NCBI GenBank assembly: GCA_036365145.1
Contig: JAEOAD010000015.1
Location: 10,905,501 to 10,969,500, forward strand
Reading direction: 5' to 3'
From: Orientallactaga sibirica
Lineage: Eukaryota > Chordata > Mammalia > Rodentia > Dipodidae
Length of the DNA: 64,000 nucleotides
A program made the translations under genes and the position numbers. The notes below the pieces were generated by a model. It did no database searches. It worked only from the letters and a program-made list of their open reading frames with translations, and was not told the DNA's origin. Shown here piece after piece: positions 54,380-64,000 of this stretch. The first letter of the stretch is position 1, and the number at the start of each line of letters is the position of its first letter.

Positions 54380-57300
54380 AAGCAGAGAATCACCAATAGT
54401 GACTGTTCTTTCCAGTTTCTGAGGTGATGAGTCACGTGAAGAGGGAGGGTGTGTCTTTATTTAGGGGCTCTTTCCCTCTCACCCTGCCCTGACCCCATAG
54501 CATGGGAAGGTAACCCTACAGAAAGGTGGGGCTTGGGAACCTGAGGGTTGGAGTGTCACAAGGCACTTCCTGTTCAGCTTTGGTAACAGCTGCTATGATT
54601 TGAGAGCCTGCTTAGGTGCCCCATCTCTGATCCTCACAGGGGAGAGACATGTCCCTCTCTACAGCCTGAGGAAAGCCACTCACAAAGCCCATGTTACTCA
54701 CTCAGGGTTGCAAAGCTATTAGAAGCCCATTAGGTTCCGTCCCAGTTTGTCTTTGTCCCCTTCCCATCCTGTCTTCCTGGAGCAAGCAGCCTTGTCCTAA
54801 GGTTACCAACAATGACATCTACTGGGAAGGCACAGGTGGGCTATTAGGAGACCCCCCCCACCATCTCTGAGTAAGGAAGTATTCTCCAGTGTTGAACCTG
54901 AGCTGGGGAGTAGCAGCTATCTAGGAACCAAGGCACTGTAGGTGAGTTGCCCAAGGCCAGGCACCAGACTGGCACCAGAAAGGCTCCAGACTGATCTGGG
55001 AACCTTCTGCTGTCCCAGGATCACCAGTAAGGCAGCTGCCGGGGGGGGGGAGCGTTACTACCCCAGTGCTAGATCACTGTTTCTCTCCCTTCTAGGGAAG
55101 CAAGCTTCGTGGAGTGCTAGGAGCAAGGCTTCGGCCCGAGGCGTCATACTGGAACAATTATGTTCATTCAAACCAGCCCGCAGACGCCCAGAGTGCTCTG
55201 CCTCTGTTTCCGACTCTTTCCATGCCAGTCTAGAAGACAGAGGAACAAGGATGGGTCGGGCATCTAGAAACCAGGGTGAGGACTTGGTTCTGTTACTGGC
55301 TTTGTGACTGCCCCCTCCTCTTTCTGGTCTCAGTTTCTCCACCTGTTATATAAAGAGGTTTTAGAGATGACTCTCAGGTTTCCGTCAGGCCCAATTCTAG
55401 ACCTTTTAGAAGCTAATGGTGACTTAAGGGGCCGGAGAACCTTCAGGGAATGCAGTGTGCTGCCGGATCTGTTTTTTGGCATCCGAGAAAAATCTTCTCA
55501 GGGTTATCTTCAGTCTCCATTAGCTGTTTAGAAATGGCTGTTCTCAGTATTAGACCCTCACCCAGACCTTGGGAAATACTTTATTGGCTCCCAGGACTAG
55601 GGTAGTGCATAAGAGTAGCAGCGTGAGATGATGGGGGAAGACCAAAGCTCTGGGCTTAGTTTCTGGGCCCCCCTGGGCCTCTCCTGACATAGCCTAACTG
55701 GGGAAAAGGCTTGTCCTGGGGTACTCCTCTGGGCCTTGATTCTGGGCAGATGAGTAGGGAAGGAAGGGGCGGGAAGAGGCCCCAGAGCCAGGCCTGGTGG
55801 AACAGGGCCGCTCCACCGAAACCAGGTCAGCCTCTTGCTGTTCCTGACTAGTATCCCAGCGAAACTGGCCAAGCACACACCTGAGGCCATTTGCTCAGCG
55901 TCTGGGGTTTTACGATCAGAGCAGTCTGAGAAGAGGAAAGGATGAGTTCATCCGTGTGCCTCCGCCTCCCTCCCAGGGTCCATGCCAGGCCCCGAGGCTT
56001 CTACAGGTTGGCCTGGGGCGCCAGACCCATGGAATGCAGCGAAGAGTTGTCTCTAACCTGCAGCCTTTCCACCTGGGCCCCCTGGGTGTGGTTAAGGGGG
56101 AGAGGTTGCCAGCACCCCATCCAGGGCAGGGTAGGCTAGGGAACCCTGTGGAAGTCGAGGCAGACAGAGAGCAGGTGCTGTTCTCTTCATTTCAGTCTCC
56201 TCCTCTCCCCCAGGACCTATGGGGCTGAGAACACAGGCACTTTGCTTCACAGATTGGACTTAGAAACAGGTTGTAAGATGACTCCCGCTTTGCCTTGTTT
56301 TCTGTTTGAAAGTCATTGAACATGTTTGCCTCCCAGAACGTGGGCTCCTAGTCGTTCTCCATACACGTCTCCTTCCTTTGGACCCGGGTCCCCCTTTGCT
56401 GCACCCAGCAGATGGTGATGCCACAGGACAGATAGACTTCAGGGAACACTGCCTGGTTCTTCAGCCTTGTGCACATCCTTGCTCGGAAAGTGACTCAGTG
56501 ATCACTCCGAGTAACCTCTGCAGGGCCAGGTCATAGCTGCTCCCACGGTGGCCCTGAGTGCAGGGTCCCAGTCCTCTTCTGAGGGACCAGCTCTGCCAGA
56601 GGTCTCATAAACTTCTCTGCAGACTCCTGACCCTTTGTGGCATGGAGTACGCCCTTCCTGGGACTGCTGTTCAGTTTTCACCAGTTGCCCCAACACACTT
56701 GTCTTTAGCTTTGGGCCCTCAGCCAGACTGTGGGAGAGGCTTTCTGGCCCCAAGGCCTGGCATAGTAAGGTAGAGACAGCAAGGTAAAAAGTGTGGGTTA
56801 GGACCAAGGCTCAGGGCCTGGCTCTCACAGTGAGAGGTGGGCAGGCTTGAAAGCAAAGGGACTAGCCAAGATGCTTTTGGAGCCATCATCCCAGGGAAAG
56901 AATTTAAGTCCAGGAGGGACGGTGGCTGGGGAGCTGAGTCCAGCTCCTACCCTCCCCTGACCCTGCTGGCTTAGAAGTCCACGGGCAACTTGGCTTCCCC
57001 AGGTCTGCTCTCCCAGCTTCAGCTTTGTGCTTGACAATAAACTCCACTCCATCCCTGTTCCCTCCTCCTTCTCCTCCTCTTCACAATATTATACTGGTCT
57101 TCCTCATGTTTTGCAAACCGTTCCCATGCTGTAGAATTCCCTGCTCCTCCCAGTCAAGGGAGAAGCCAGAATTGGCTCCCCAGCCTCCTTAGGAGGATCA
57201 CTGTGACCAGGTCCTGTTGTCTAAATATCCTTGAGTGAGCCATGCAGGGGTCCTTGTTACAGACTGTGGTGTGAGATCTGGTACCTTCAGGGTAAGAAAC

Positions 57301-57556
57301 TGGGCAAGAATCTACTCCAGTAGAGCTGTCTGCGATGGGGCAGCTCCCATCTGGTGGTTTGGGTATTCTTGGCTCTATGGCATCCAAGTTTGCCTCTGAT
57401 CTCCTAGGGACTCTGTGACTCCTTTCACTAGCAGCTAGAGTAGGTTGCGTTGTGAGACACCTCCCTTCTCTGCAGAGGCTCTGCCACTCAGAAAAACTCA
57501 CTGGGCTGAAGAAGATGAGAAAATGACTCCCAATAGCACCAACAGTTAGTTCTTAG
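54380..57556. other. Longest SINE-free interval, about 3.2 kb, G+C-leaning
   Basis: No recognisable repeat. Holds TGAGTCACGTG at 54430-54440 and a (G)9 run at about 55040. Open frames on both strands (54942-55307, 55597-55890, 56306-56536 and others) are short and overlap, with no recognised domain. An AATAAA occurs at about 57036. Absence of SINE insertions may reflect function, but that is only inference. Confidence 0.45.
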
Positions 57557-57642
57557 AAAGGCTGGGGATATAGCTGGGTTCCAGAGTGCCTGTCTAACCT
57601 GTGGGCTCTGGGTTCCATGCCCAGCACTGAGGAAAACCAAAC
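57557..57642 (+). mobile_element. ID-type SINE
   Basis: GGCTGGGGATATAGCTGGGT, CCAGAGTGCCTGTCTAACCT, TGGGTTCCATGCCCAGCACT and AAAACCAAACAAAA tail. It is a tRNA(Ala)-like unit of about 75 bp, the size of rodent ID elements. Confidence 0.85.
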
Positions 57643-58127
57643 AAAATTTCTTGTATAATAGTTAGTTAGCCCTTCAGCTTGCCCCTGAGTTTATGAACCA
57701 TGTCCACACCCATCATCTTAGTTTCTCCATGTGTGTCCCATATTTGATTAATAGGGTGCTTTCTAAGACGCCAACGTTATGGGATCACAAGCTAATTCGT
57801 TTAAATTTTACCAAGCAGTGAATCCTCATGCGTGATGTGAAGATACCAGAATGCCTCCCCACTGCCTCACCGACCTCAGGGGCCCATGAAGAGTGGTTAG
57901 CTTATTCAAGTCTCTTCTGTCTCCAGTGTTCTGCTTCTCAAAGTTTCTGCTTTTCCATGTCCCACCCTTTTTGCTCTGTCACACACTGAGTTCCTTTATA
58001 CCCTAAGGGATGCTACCACAAGGTGGACATATCACATAAGGCTGAAATCTGGGAATAAGAACGGAGGAGAGGAAGTGACATGAAAAATAGCACAGCATAC
58101 AATCTTTTTTCTTTTAAATTAAAAAAT
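57643..58127. other. Low-copy sequence
   Basis: Nothing recognisable other than AT-rich patches near 57790 and 58110. Confidence 0.4.
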
Positions 58128-58337
58128 TAAATAACTGATTTATTTATTTTGAGAGAGAGAGAGAAAGAGAGGCAGAAAGAGAGAGAAAGAGAAAGAATGG
58201 GCATGCCAGGACCTCTAGCCACTGCAAATGCATGTATCCCTTTGTACGTCTGGATTATGTGGGTAGTGGGGAATTGAATCTGGGTCCCTAGGCTTTGCAG
58301 GCAAACATCTTAACTGCTAAGCCATCTCTCTGGCCAT
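58128..58337 (-). mobile_element. B2-type SINE
   Basis: Complement copy: TTTATTTATTTTGAGAGAGA, AATGGGCATGCCAGGACCTC, and CCATCTCTCTGGCC at the end. It lacks GAACTCCAGA, about a 12-bp deletion. Confidence 0.9.
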
Positions 58338-58532
58338 AAATTTTTAAAATATTTTTATCTGGGGGGGGATGGGGCATGCCAGGCCCTCTAGCCACTGCAA
58401 AGGAACTCCAGAGGAGTGAACCACACTGTGTATTTGGCTTTATTTACATCAGTACTGGAGAATCAAATCCAGGCCTGCAGTCTTTGTAAGCAAGTGCCTT
58501 TAACTGCTGAGCCATCAGCCCAGCCCCTTTAA
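58338..58532 (-). mobile_element. B2-type SINE, degraded tail
   Basis: Complement copy: CTGGGGGGGGATGGGGCATG in place of the GA tract, CCAGGCCCTCTAGCCACTGC, end GAGCCATCAGCCCAGCCCC. Older than the neighbour. Confidence 0.88.
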
Positions 58533-58683
58533 AAATTTTTTATTGTAAAATCTATCCCATATACAGAAAAGTGCATAAACACAAATATACACTTTAATAG
58601 TTCATTCTAAAGTGGATAATAACAATTTTCCTTTGGGTGGTCTCAAGTATTGCACTTTTTCCTCCAGTCAGTTTGGATTAACA
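58533..58683. mobile_element. Possible ancient L1 3' fragment
   Basis: TTTTTTATTGTAAAATCTAT, ATACAGAAAAGTGCATAAAC, AAATATACACTTTAATAGTT resemble the 'TACAGAAAAGTGCATAAATCATAAGTGTACAG' block of old L1 3' regions. Low certainty of subfamily. Confidence 0.45.
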
Positions 58684-58699
58684 CCTCCCTGTCATTTTT

Positions 58700-58903
58700 T
58701 AAAAATATATTTTATTTATTTATTTATTTCAGAGAGAGAAAGAGGGAGAGAGAATGGACAAGTCAGGGCCTTCAGCCACGACAAATGAACACCAGATCCA
58801 TGTGTCCCCTTGTGCATCCAGCTTACGTGGGTTCTGGAGAATTGAACTGGGATCCTTTGGCTTTGTAGGCAAATGCCTTAACTGCTAAGCCATCTCTGCA
58901 GCC
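58700..58903 (-). mobile_element. B2-type SINE
   Basis: Complement copy with (TTTA)n tail and GAGAGAATGGACAAGTCAGG, end CCATCTCTGCAGCC. Perfect 16-bp duplication CCTCCCTGTCATTTTT at 58684-58699 and 58904-58919. Confidence 0.95.
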
Positions 58904-58919
58904 CCTCCCTGTCATTTTT

Positions 58920-59280
58920 GAAAAAGATTGCCTACGAGGGCACTTCCTTGTGATTCCAATCAGCATGCTTTGTAAGTGCTGTGGAGCTGTTTCTTATAGC
59001 TCAGGAAGCAAACAAAAGTTGCAAGTTTTAGGAAGTTCCTGAAACTCTCAAGATTCACCAGACCCCTCCCCAAGGTTTTATACACAGTAACAACTAACTG
59101 CCGGGAGAGGAGACAGATGGCTGAACTCTGCAAGGGAGCTGTAGGGATGCAGCTTTAGTCTTCGCCCATGCTGGTGGGGGCTTTTCCGTGATGCAGCTGC
59201 CCTTGAGTCATACGTGCTCTTGTATGTAACCCCAGTAAACTCACGGGGTTGTTAAGCTAGGCTTGGGTGGAATGGTTTCT
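58920..59280 (+). mobile_element. Possible LTR-type remnant
   Basis: CAGCTGCCCTTGAGTCATAC, GTATGTAACCCCAGTAAACT and CACGGGGTTGTTAAGCTAGG resemble rodent LTR 3' ends in which a poly-A-like 'CCCAATAAACTCA' precedes GGTT. Recognition only by resemblance; edges not defined. Confidence 0.3.
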
Positions 59281-61018
59281 TTTGTCTGTCGTCAGTGCCC
59301 TGTCTGAGGTGAATAGACCTTTGCTCATATGTCCCCGGGAAAAATCAGACAATAACATACAACCTCTCTCCTGGCCCCTTTTAAAGCTTGTGGAGTTCTT
59401 TGTCCCTGATTGGCTGAAGTTTTCCAGTGATATGCTTGGCATGGGCCTATTTTTATTCCTTGCCAGGGCTTGCTCACTTGTGCTCTCTCTCTTTTCCTAT
59501 AATTTCTGTTGTTTCAATATTACATCTGGATTAATCTTCAATATTGAAATCTTTCTGTCTCCTGCTTTCTATCTTGAATTTTTTCTTCCTAATTTCTAGA
59601 TTTCCTCCACTTTAATCTTCCATACCTTCTATTCCTGCTGCCATGGTTTTACTTGCCAAGGGTGTTTCACTTTAATCTTTGCATATTGATTTTTTATATC
59701 ATTCTAGGGTGGGGTTTGCCAAACACTAACTGCGTTGGGGAGGGAGTGTCCTGAGTGTGACTTGCCAGGGAATTCCCAGCACAGGGCTGTAGGTTTTCCA
59801 CCTGAGCTGGCCAGATTTTCCAGAAATCTTTCTAATCTCCTGCCTCCAGGGTAGAGCAGTGTGGTGTGTGGAGAGTGCTTAGTGGAAAGTTGGGGTGGGG
59901 TCCCCAACGTGCACATGCTCCTCAGCCTTCTCCGGTACCCACCCTCAGCTGAGTCTAATAGACCAACAGGGTGAGGGAGGCACAAAAGATCTAGGAATTA
60001 ACAATTCTTCTCCTCTTCCTCCTTCTGCCCCTTCTCCTTTATTGTCCTCTGGCTAGAACCCAGGGTTTGGCACTTGCCACTGAATCACATCCCAGACCCT
60101 GAAACTGCTTCTTCAACACCCTTCAGACTTCCCCTCCATTCTAACTCTTCCCTCTCTCCCTGCTGCAGAGGCTGAGCACACTGGGCCTCTGAGACTTTTG
60201 CGATTGTGTCCATTCTGAGCTCCCCAACCCTAGCAAGAACAGGCTTTCAATGTTTCTTCTCTTTTCTTCCTCAGTCAGTCAATCTTTGTTTTCCTCATCC
60301 TTGTGATGTGGGTCCTGGTTTGAAAGCTTGCTATTGTTACTCTAGTGAGACTTGGGAGAAAGTGGTTAGATGTGTTCTGAGCTGCCACTTGAACTGGGAA
60401 CTTCAAGGAGTCCTTGTCCTCAAGTCCCAGCATTGGCCTTCTGAGAGTGGGCACTGCCTTCCTGACCCCTCTTCACAAGCACTATGTTCCTTCCTGTTGC
60501 CTGGATGCTCCAACTCAACATCCCCAGTGACTTCATTTCTGACTTCCTCCCAGTTGCTCCATCGACCATCTGATGTCTATACTCAATACAAGAAACTGGA
60601 ACCAATGGAAGCCTCCTGAGGGGCATCTTCCCCCAAGGGGATACTTCCAGACTCTGGCTGCACCTGGCTGGAGAGAAGAGCTGACCTCCAGGCAAAGGCT
60701 TCTGAGCTTGGCTCAGATCTCAGATCCAGGTTAATTCGATATTCCTAATATCCTGTGGTCCATTCCAGGACATGGAGATCAATAGAATAGGAGCCCAGAG
60801 AAGGAATGACTACCAGCAGAGGTGTCAGAGGAGGGCAGGATAAGTTAGAGAAGTGTCTTGAACAGGGCTGAGTTATAAAGAATGAGCAGCTCTGGGGAGA
60901 GTGGAGGAAGCTGGGAAAGGGAGGGTGGTTGTTTCATGCTAAGCAAAGTGCCTGTCAGGGCCCATGCAGCTTGTGCACATGACAGAGCGAACAGAAAGAA
61001 CATAGCCAGGTCTGAGTC
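59281..61018. other. Low-copy sequence, about 1.7 kb
   Basis: Mostly pyrimidine-rich and featureless to my reading. Overlapping frames (59267-59599, 60206-60619 plus; 60420-60695 minus) have no recognised domain. Confidence 0.4.
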
Positions 61019-61031
61019 TCCCTGTAGCTTT

Positions 61032-61191
61032 GTTTGTTTGTTTGTTTGTTTTTTCGAGGTAGGTTCTCGCTCCAGCCCAGGCTGACCTGGAATTCACTAT
61101 GTAGTCTCAGGATGGCCTCGAACTCACTGTGATCCTCCCACCTTTGCCTCCCAACTGCTGGGATTAAAGGTGTGTGCCACCATGCCTGGCT
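61032..61191 (-). mobile_element. B1-type SINE
   Basis: Complement B1 with (GTTT)n tail, TTTTCGAGGTAGGTTCTCGC ... CACCATGCCTGGCT. Perfect 13-bp duplication TCCCTGTAGCTTT at 61019-61031 and 61192-61204. Confidence 0.95.
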
Positions 61192-61204
61192 TCCCTGTAG
61201 CTTT

Positions 61205-63029
61205 TGAGTCAGTGCACCCCTAGACAGAGAGGCTGCTGGGCCAGAGCCCAGAATGATCCACACGAGGTCAGAGTAGCTTCTTCACTTGTCCTCCTAAACT
61301 TGTCAATATGCTCCCTTCCAGGGCCAAAGGGACCTTGTGGACATGGTTAAGTTAAGGACCCTGAGATGGAGAGAGAGTTTCTGGATGGTTTGCATAGCCC
61401 AGAGTAATCACAATGGTCCTTAGAAGAGTGAGACAGGAGGGCCAATGTCAGGAAAGTGTAATGGAGGTAGAGGTCAGAAAGTGAGAGAGCCGAAAAAGTT
61501 GCTCTGTGGCTTTGAAGAGGGAGGGAGCCAAAGTAAGGAAGCAGGTGGCACTCTCAGGCTGGGCAAGCCAAGAGAGTGAATTCTTCATGGACCCTCGAAT
61601 AGCCTTGCTTGTGCCTTTGTTTACCCCCAAGGGACTTCCAGAACCATAAGATAACAAGTCTGTGATTTTGAGCTGTGATATAAGGCTGTAATAATTGGCT
61701 GCAGTTATAATAGGAACAATAAAAGAGCTGTGGTGCTTACAGGGAAGGGCTAAGGCACTTGGAGCCTAAGTGACATGTGTGGCATGGGGCAGAGGATGCC
61801 AGAAAGGTGGGCAGAGATGACCAGCCTCCCTAAGTCACAGAGTGTTGGTTGGCTTAGGCCAAAGGCCCTCACCTCATTGAGTGAAGAAGTGGGCATTGTG
61901 TTTCTGTAGGGTCCTTGCTGTGGAAGATGGGTTGGAGGCGGGAGTGAAAAACTAGAGGTTTAATGACAAGGGAGGGGATTGTGGCAGGGCCTGGGAAAGC
62001 AGAGCCTGCACACTCAAAACCCAGCAGAGTAAAAATTCTTTCTCTCTTTTCCTCTCCCCTGGTTCTCTTTCCTGCCTCACCCAGCTATGGGGTCAAAGGC
62101 CCCAAAGGGCCACCTGAGATAAGGGAATGACATCGGCGAGACAGCAGATTCTGGGAATGTTCCCAAGGTCTCAGCTGGAAAAGAGTAATTAGCTTCCTCT
62201 GTGTGCCAAGTACACACACACACGCACACACTCACCCCTGGAGGGGTTCTAACATGCCTATGGCCTTTGTGCCCATTGGCTTATTCACTCATGGGACCCA
62301 GGAAGGCTGCCCACTCCTGAGTCACAGGACTCCAAGCATGGCCTTTTGGGTTACACAGGCCAAAAAGCCAGGGGTGAGTTGCAGGTCAGACCCCCCCAGG
62401 TATGGATACACAGCCAAGGGATGCTTCGGTTACACCTGTGGTCACTGCTGAGGGGAGAGAAACTGGCTTCTGCTGGAAGATGAAGATCACTCAAGCTGGT
62501 CTGAAGCTCCAGCAGCTGGAGTATGTCCACCCTGCACACAGCCCCATGTCTGCTTGCCTGGAGCCACCTGCAGTTCTCCCTTCTCTGTAAACACCTGACT
62601 TTTCTCTGCTGTTCACCTTCCCTCCCTTACGCCTTGCCTGGTTATTGCCTCTGAACAGTCCAGGTGTCACATCAACAAACATCCATTCTTTGGGGACAGT
62701 CACAGATCGAGTGCAAGACCCAGGATCTGGTCAGATCTGCATGTGGTGAGCCCTGTGATCAGCTGGGGCTCTAGGGAGGCAAAGGACAAGAAAGCCAAGC
62801 TGACCCAGCCTGCTCAAGTAGATACATTTTACATGGGATTCTGATGCTGAGCCATTCCATGCCGGACTGCAGGCAAGGCTTCAGCCAGGACTCAGATAAC
62901 CCAGGCAAGGTGTCCTGCTTTCCTTCTGCAGGTTCCACCCTCCTCCCCACTGTGAGCTCCATTCTCACACATACTATGTCCTGTGTTCCCAAAACAGCAC
63001 CGGGAAGTTCTCATGCACTCATGTCCAGT
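61205..63029. other. Low-copy sequence, about 1.8 kb
   Basis: No repeat recognised except a short (CA)n near 62211-62230. Contains a STAT-like site overlapping a 14-bp palindrome at 62149-62165 (separate entry). Confidence 0.4.
62149..62165. promoter_or_regulatory. Candidate STAT-like site overlapping a palindrome
   Basis: TTCTGGGAA (62149-62157) fits the STAT form TTCNNNGAA. It overlaps TGGGAATGTTCCCA (62152-62165), a perfect 6-2-6 inverted repeat whose half TGGGAA is also the RBPJ core. A short match like this can arise by chance, so its role is unproven. Confidence 0.2.
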
Positions 63030-63232
63030 TACGTATTAAAATTTAAATGTATATAAAACAAATATAAAAAAGTTTAAATCATGTAATTATATAAAACATG
63101 AGCATATTTTATAAAGTATAAGATAAACAGAATATATTAAATAAATTCAAACTTAAATAGATAAGAAACTCATATTTATAGTTAAAAGATAAAAGGGGAA
63201 AATGAGTTATTTTAAAATAAAATGTTCTCCGT
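63030..63232. repeat. AT-rich low-complexity island
   Basis: About 200 bp with very few G or C, including AAAATTTAAATGTATATAAA and repeated ATAAA/TTTAAA units, with sharp borders into ordinary composition. It may be a decayed A-rich tail or simple AT-rich DNA. Confidence 0.75.
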
Positions 63233-63494
63233 CTCCTCTGCTTGCCTGGGACTTCTGGTGGGCAGAGGGCTGTGCTCATTGTAGATTAGAGGGAAAGCGT
63301 TAGAAACCCAAGCATTATCTTCTGATAAACAAACTGGATAAATTATGTGGAAGGTTAAAAAATGTGGAGCACTTTACCAAAGGAAGGGACTGTTATTCAC
63401 AGCAGGGGTCCGTGACCTTGCCTTCCTTCTTTTTTTCCCTTTCCTCTTTCATTGTGTGTATATAGTAGATATTGTGTGTATGGTGTGGTGAGTG
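63233..63494. other. Low-copy sequence
   Basis: No family or gene recognised. A TGTGTGTATA-rich stretch begins at about 63450. Confidence 0.35.
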
Positions 63495-63715
63495 CATGCT
63501 TTAAGCACATGTGTGCATGTGTGTAGATTTGTGCCTCTTCATGTGCGCATGGAGGCCAAAGGAGAATCTTGGGTGTCCTTCTCTATTGCTCATGTGTTTC
63601 CTTGAGAGGAGTCTCTCACTAAACCTGGAGCTGGTGTTTTTGGCCAGACTAGCTGACCAGTGAGTCCCAATGATTCGCTGGTCATTCTTATCCACTGAAA
63701 CACCTCCCTACCCTC
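63495..63715 (-). mobile_element. B4/RSINE-type SINE, diverged
   Basis: Complement: TGTGTGCATGTGTGTAGATT, CATGTGCGCATGGAGGCCAA, GGAGAATCTTGGGTGTCCTT, GAGTCTCTCACTAAACCTGG, AGCTGACCAGTGAGTCCCAA and ATCCACTGAAACACCTCCCT. Follows the order of RSINE/B4-type repeats in minus orientation. Confidence 0.65.
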
Positions 63716-63970
63716 TTCTCTTGATTTTTTCTCATGCCCATTCCCCATTTGCTCTGCTAACAGATTCCCTGCACCCTTTCCCTATAGGTTGAATGGAGCT
63801 AGCCTGCTGGAGAGCTAGGCACACATCTCAGTCTGGCTAATCAGAGAACTCTATAGCTCTCATCATGCAGACTGGTTCATAATTGGGTATGTGACTTTAG
63901 CTAGGCCAATGGGAGTCCTCCAAGGCCTTTCGGGTGGTACTCTAAAGAGTAGAGTTAGAAATAAAGATAG

Positions 63971-64000
63971 AGGCTGGAGAGATGGCTTAGTGGTTAAGGT
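63971..64000 (+). mobile_element. B2-type SINE, cut by window end
   Basis: AGGCTGGAGAGATGGCTTAG followed by TGGTTAAGGT is the B2-type head. The rest lies beyond the window. Confidence 0.9.

Noticed and set aside
60206..60619. 137-codon open frame, plus strand
   Set aside because: Ser/Cys/Leu-rich translation without a domain. Pyrimidine-rich DNA gives such frames by chance.

Overview
The window is repeat-dense nuclear DNA from a rodent, with no intact protein-coding gene that I can recognise. The evidence for a rodent is the two SINE families that dominate it. One is a 7SL-derived B1-type element with the core 'TTTAATCCCAGCACT'. The other is a tRNA-derived B2-type element that opens 'GGGCTGGAGAGATGGCTTAG' and ends in a (CT)n tract and AATAAA-rich tail. 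There are also ID- and B4/RSINE-type copies and a rodent-style L1. The exact B2-type form (head followed by GCAAAGCCTAAGGACCC, body GTTTGCAGTGGCTGGAGGCCC) is one I associate with jerboas (Dipodidae, e.g. Jaculus). That assignment comes from memory and is not proved here.

1-9.1 kb: low-copy sequence with clustered SINEs and a deletion derivative of a Tigger-like DNA transposon (3.37-3.86 kb). 9.1-17.1 kb: two ancient L1 fragments. The second (11.9-17.1 kb) is split by nested B1 and B2 insertions and by the one clear gene-derived object in the window, a full-length processed copy of CBX3 (HP1 gamma) on the minus strand with an in-frame stop at codon 125 of 183. 17.1-18.4 kb: a pile-up of SINEs.

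18.4-27.3 kb: a younger but dead L1 in plus orientation (5' region, ORF1, ORF2 with the FADD motif, 3' region), broken by SINEs and by a 1.8 kb block that looks like a SINE joined to another L1 3' end inside one target-site duplication. 27.3-35.8 kb: rodent dispersed repeats, L1 3' ends in minus orientation, MaLR-type LTR remnants and SINEs.

36.0-40.5 kb: an old Tigger1-like (pogo family) transposon, transposase side on the minus strand. It is opened by five insertions, including a SINE whose tail has expanded into about 380 bp of pure pyrimidine, and a roughly 0.93 kb unidentified insert with TGTGGGG/CCCCACA ends. 40.5-64 kb: mostly low-copy intergenic or intronic sequence with MER5-like and L1 remnants and scattered SINEs. 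The window ends inside the head of another B2-type SINE.

No tRNA or rRNA gene, CRISPR array, operon or intact mobile-element ORF is visible. The interest lies in the insertion history: nested target-site duplications give relative ages for many elements. I found no convincing new functional system.
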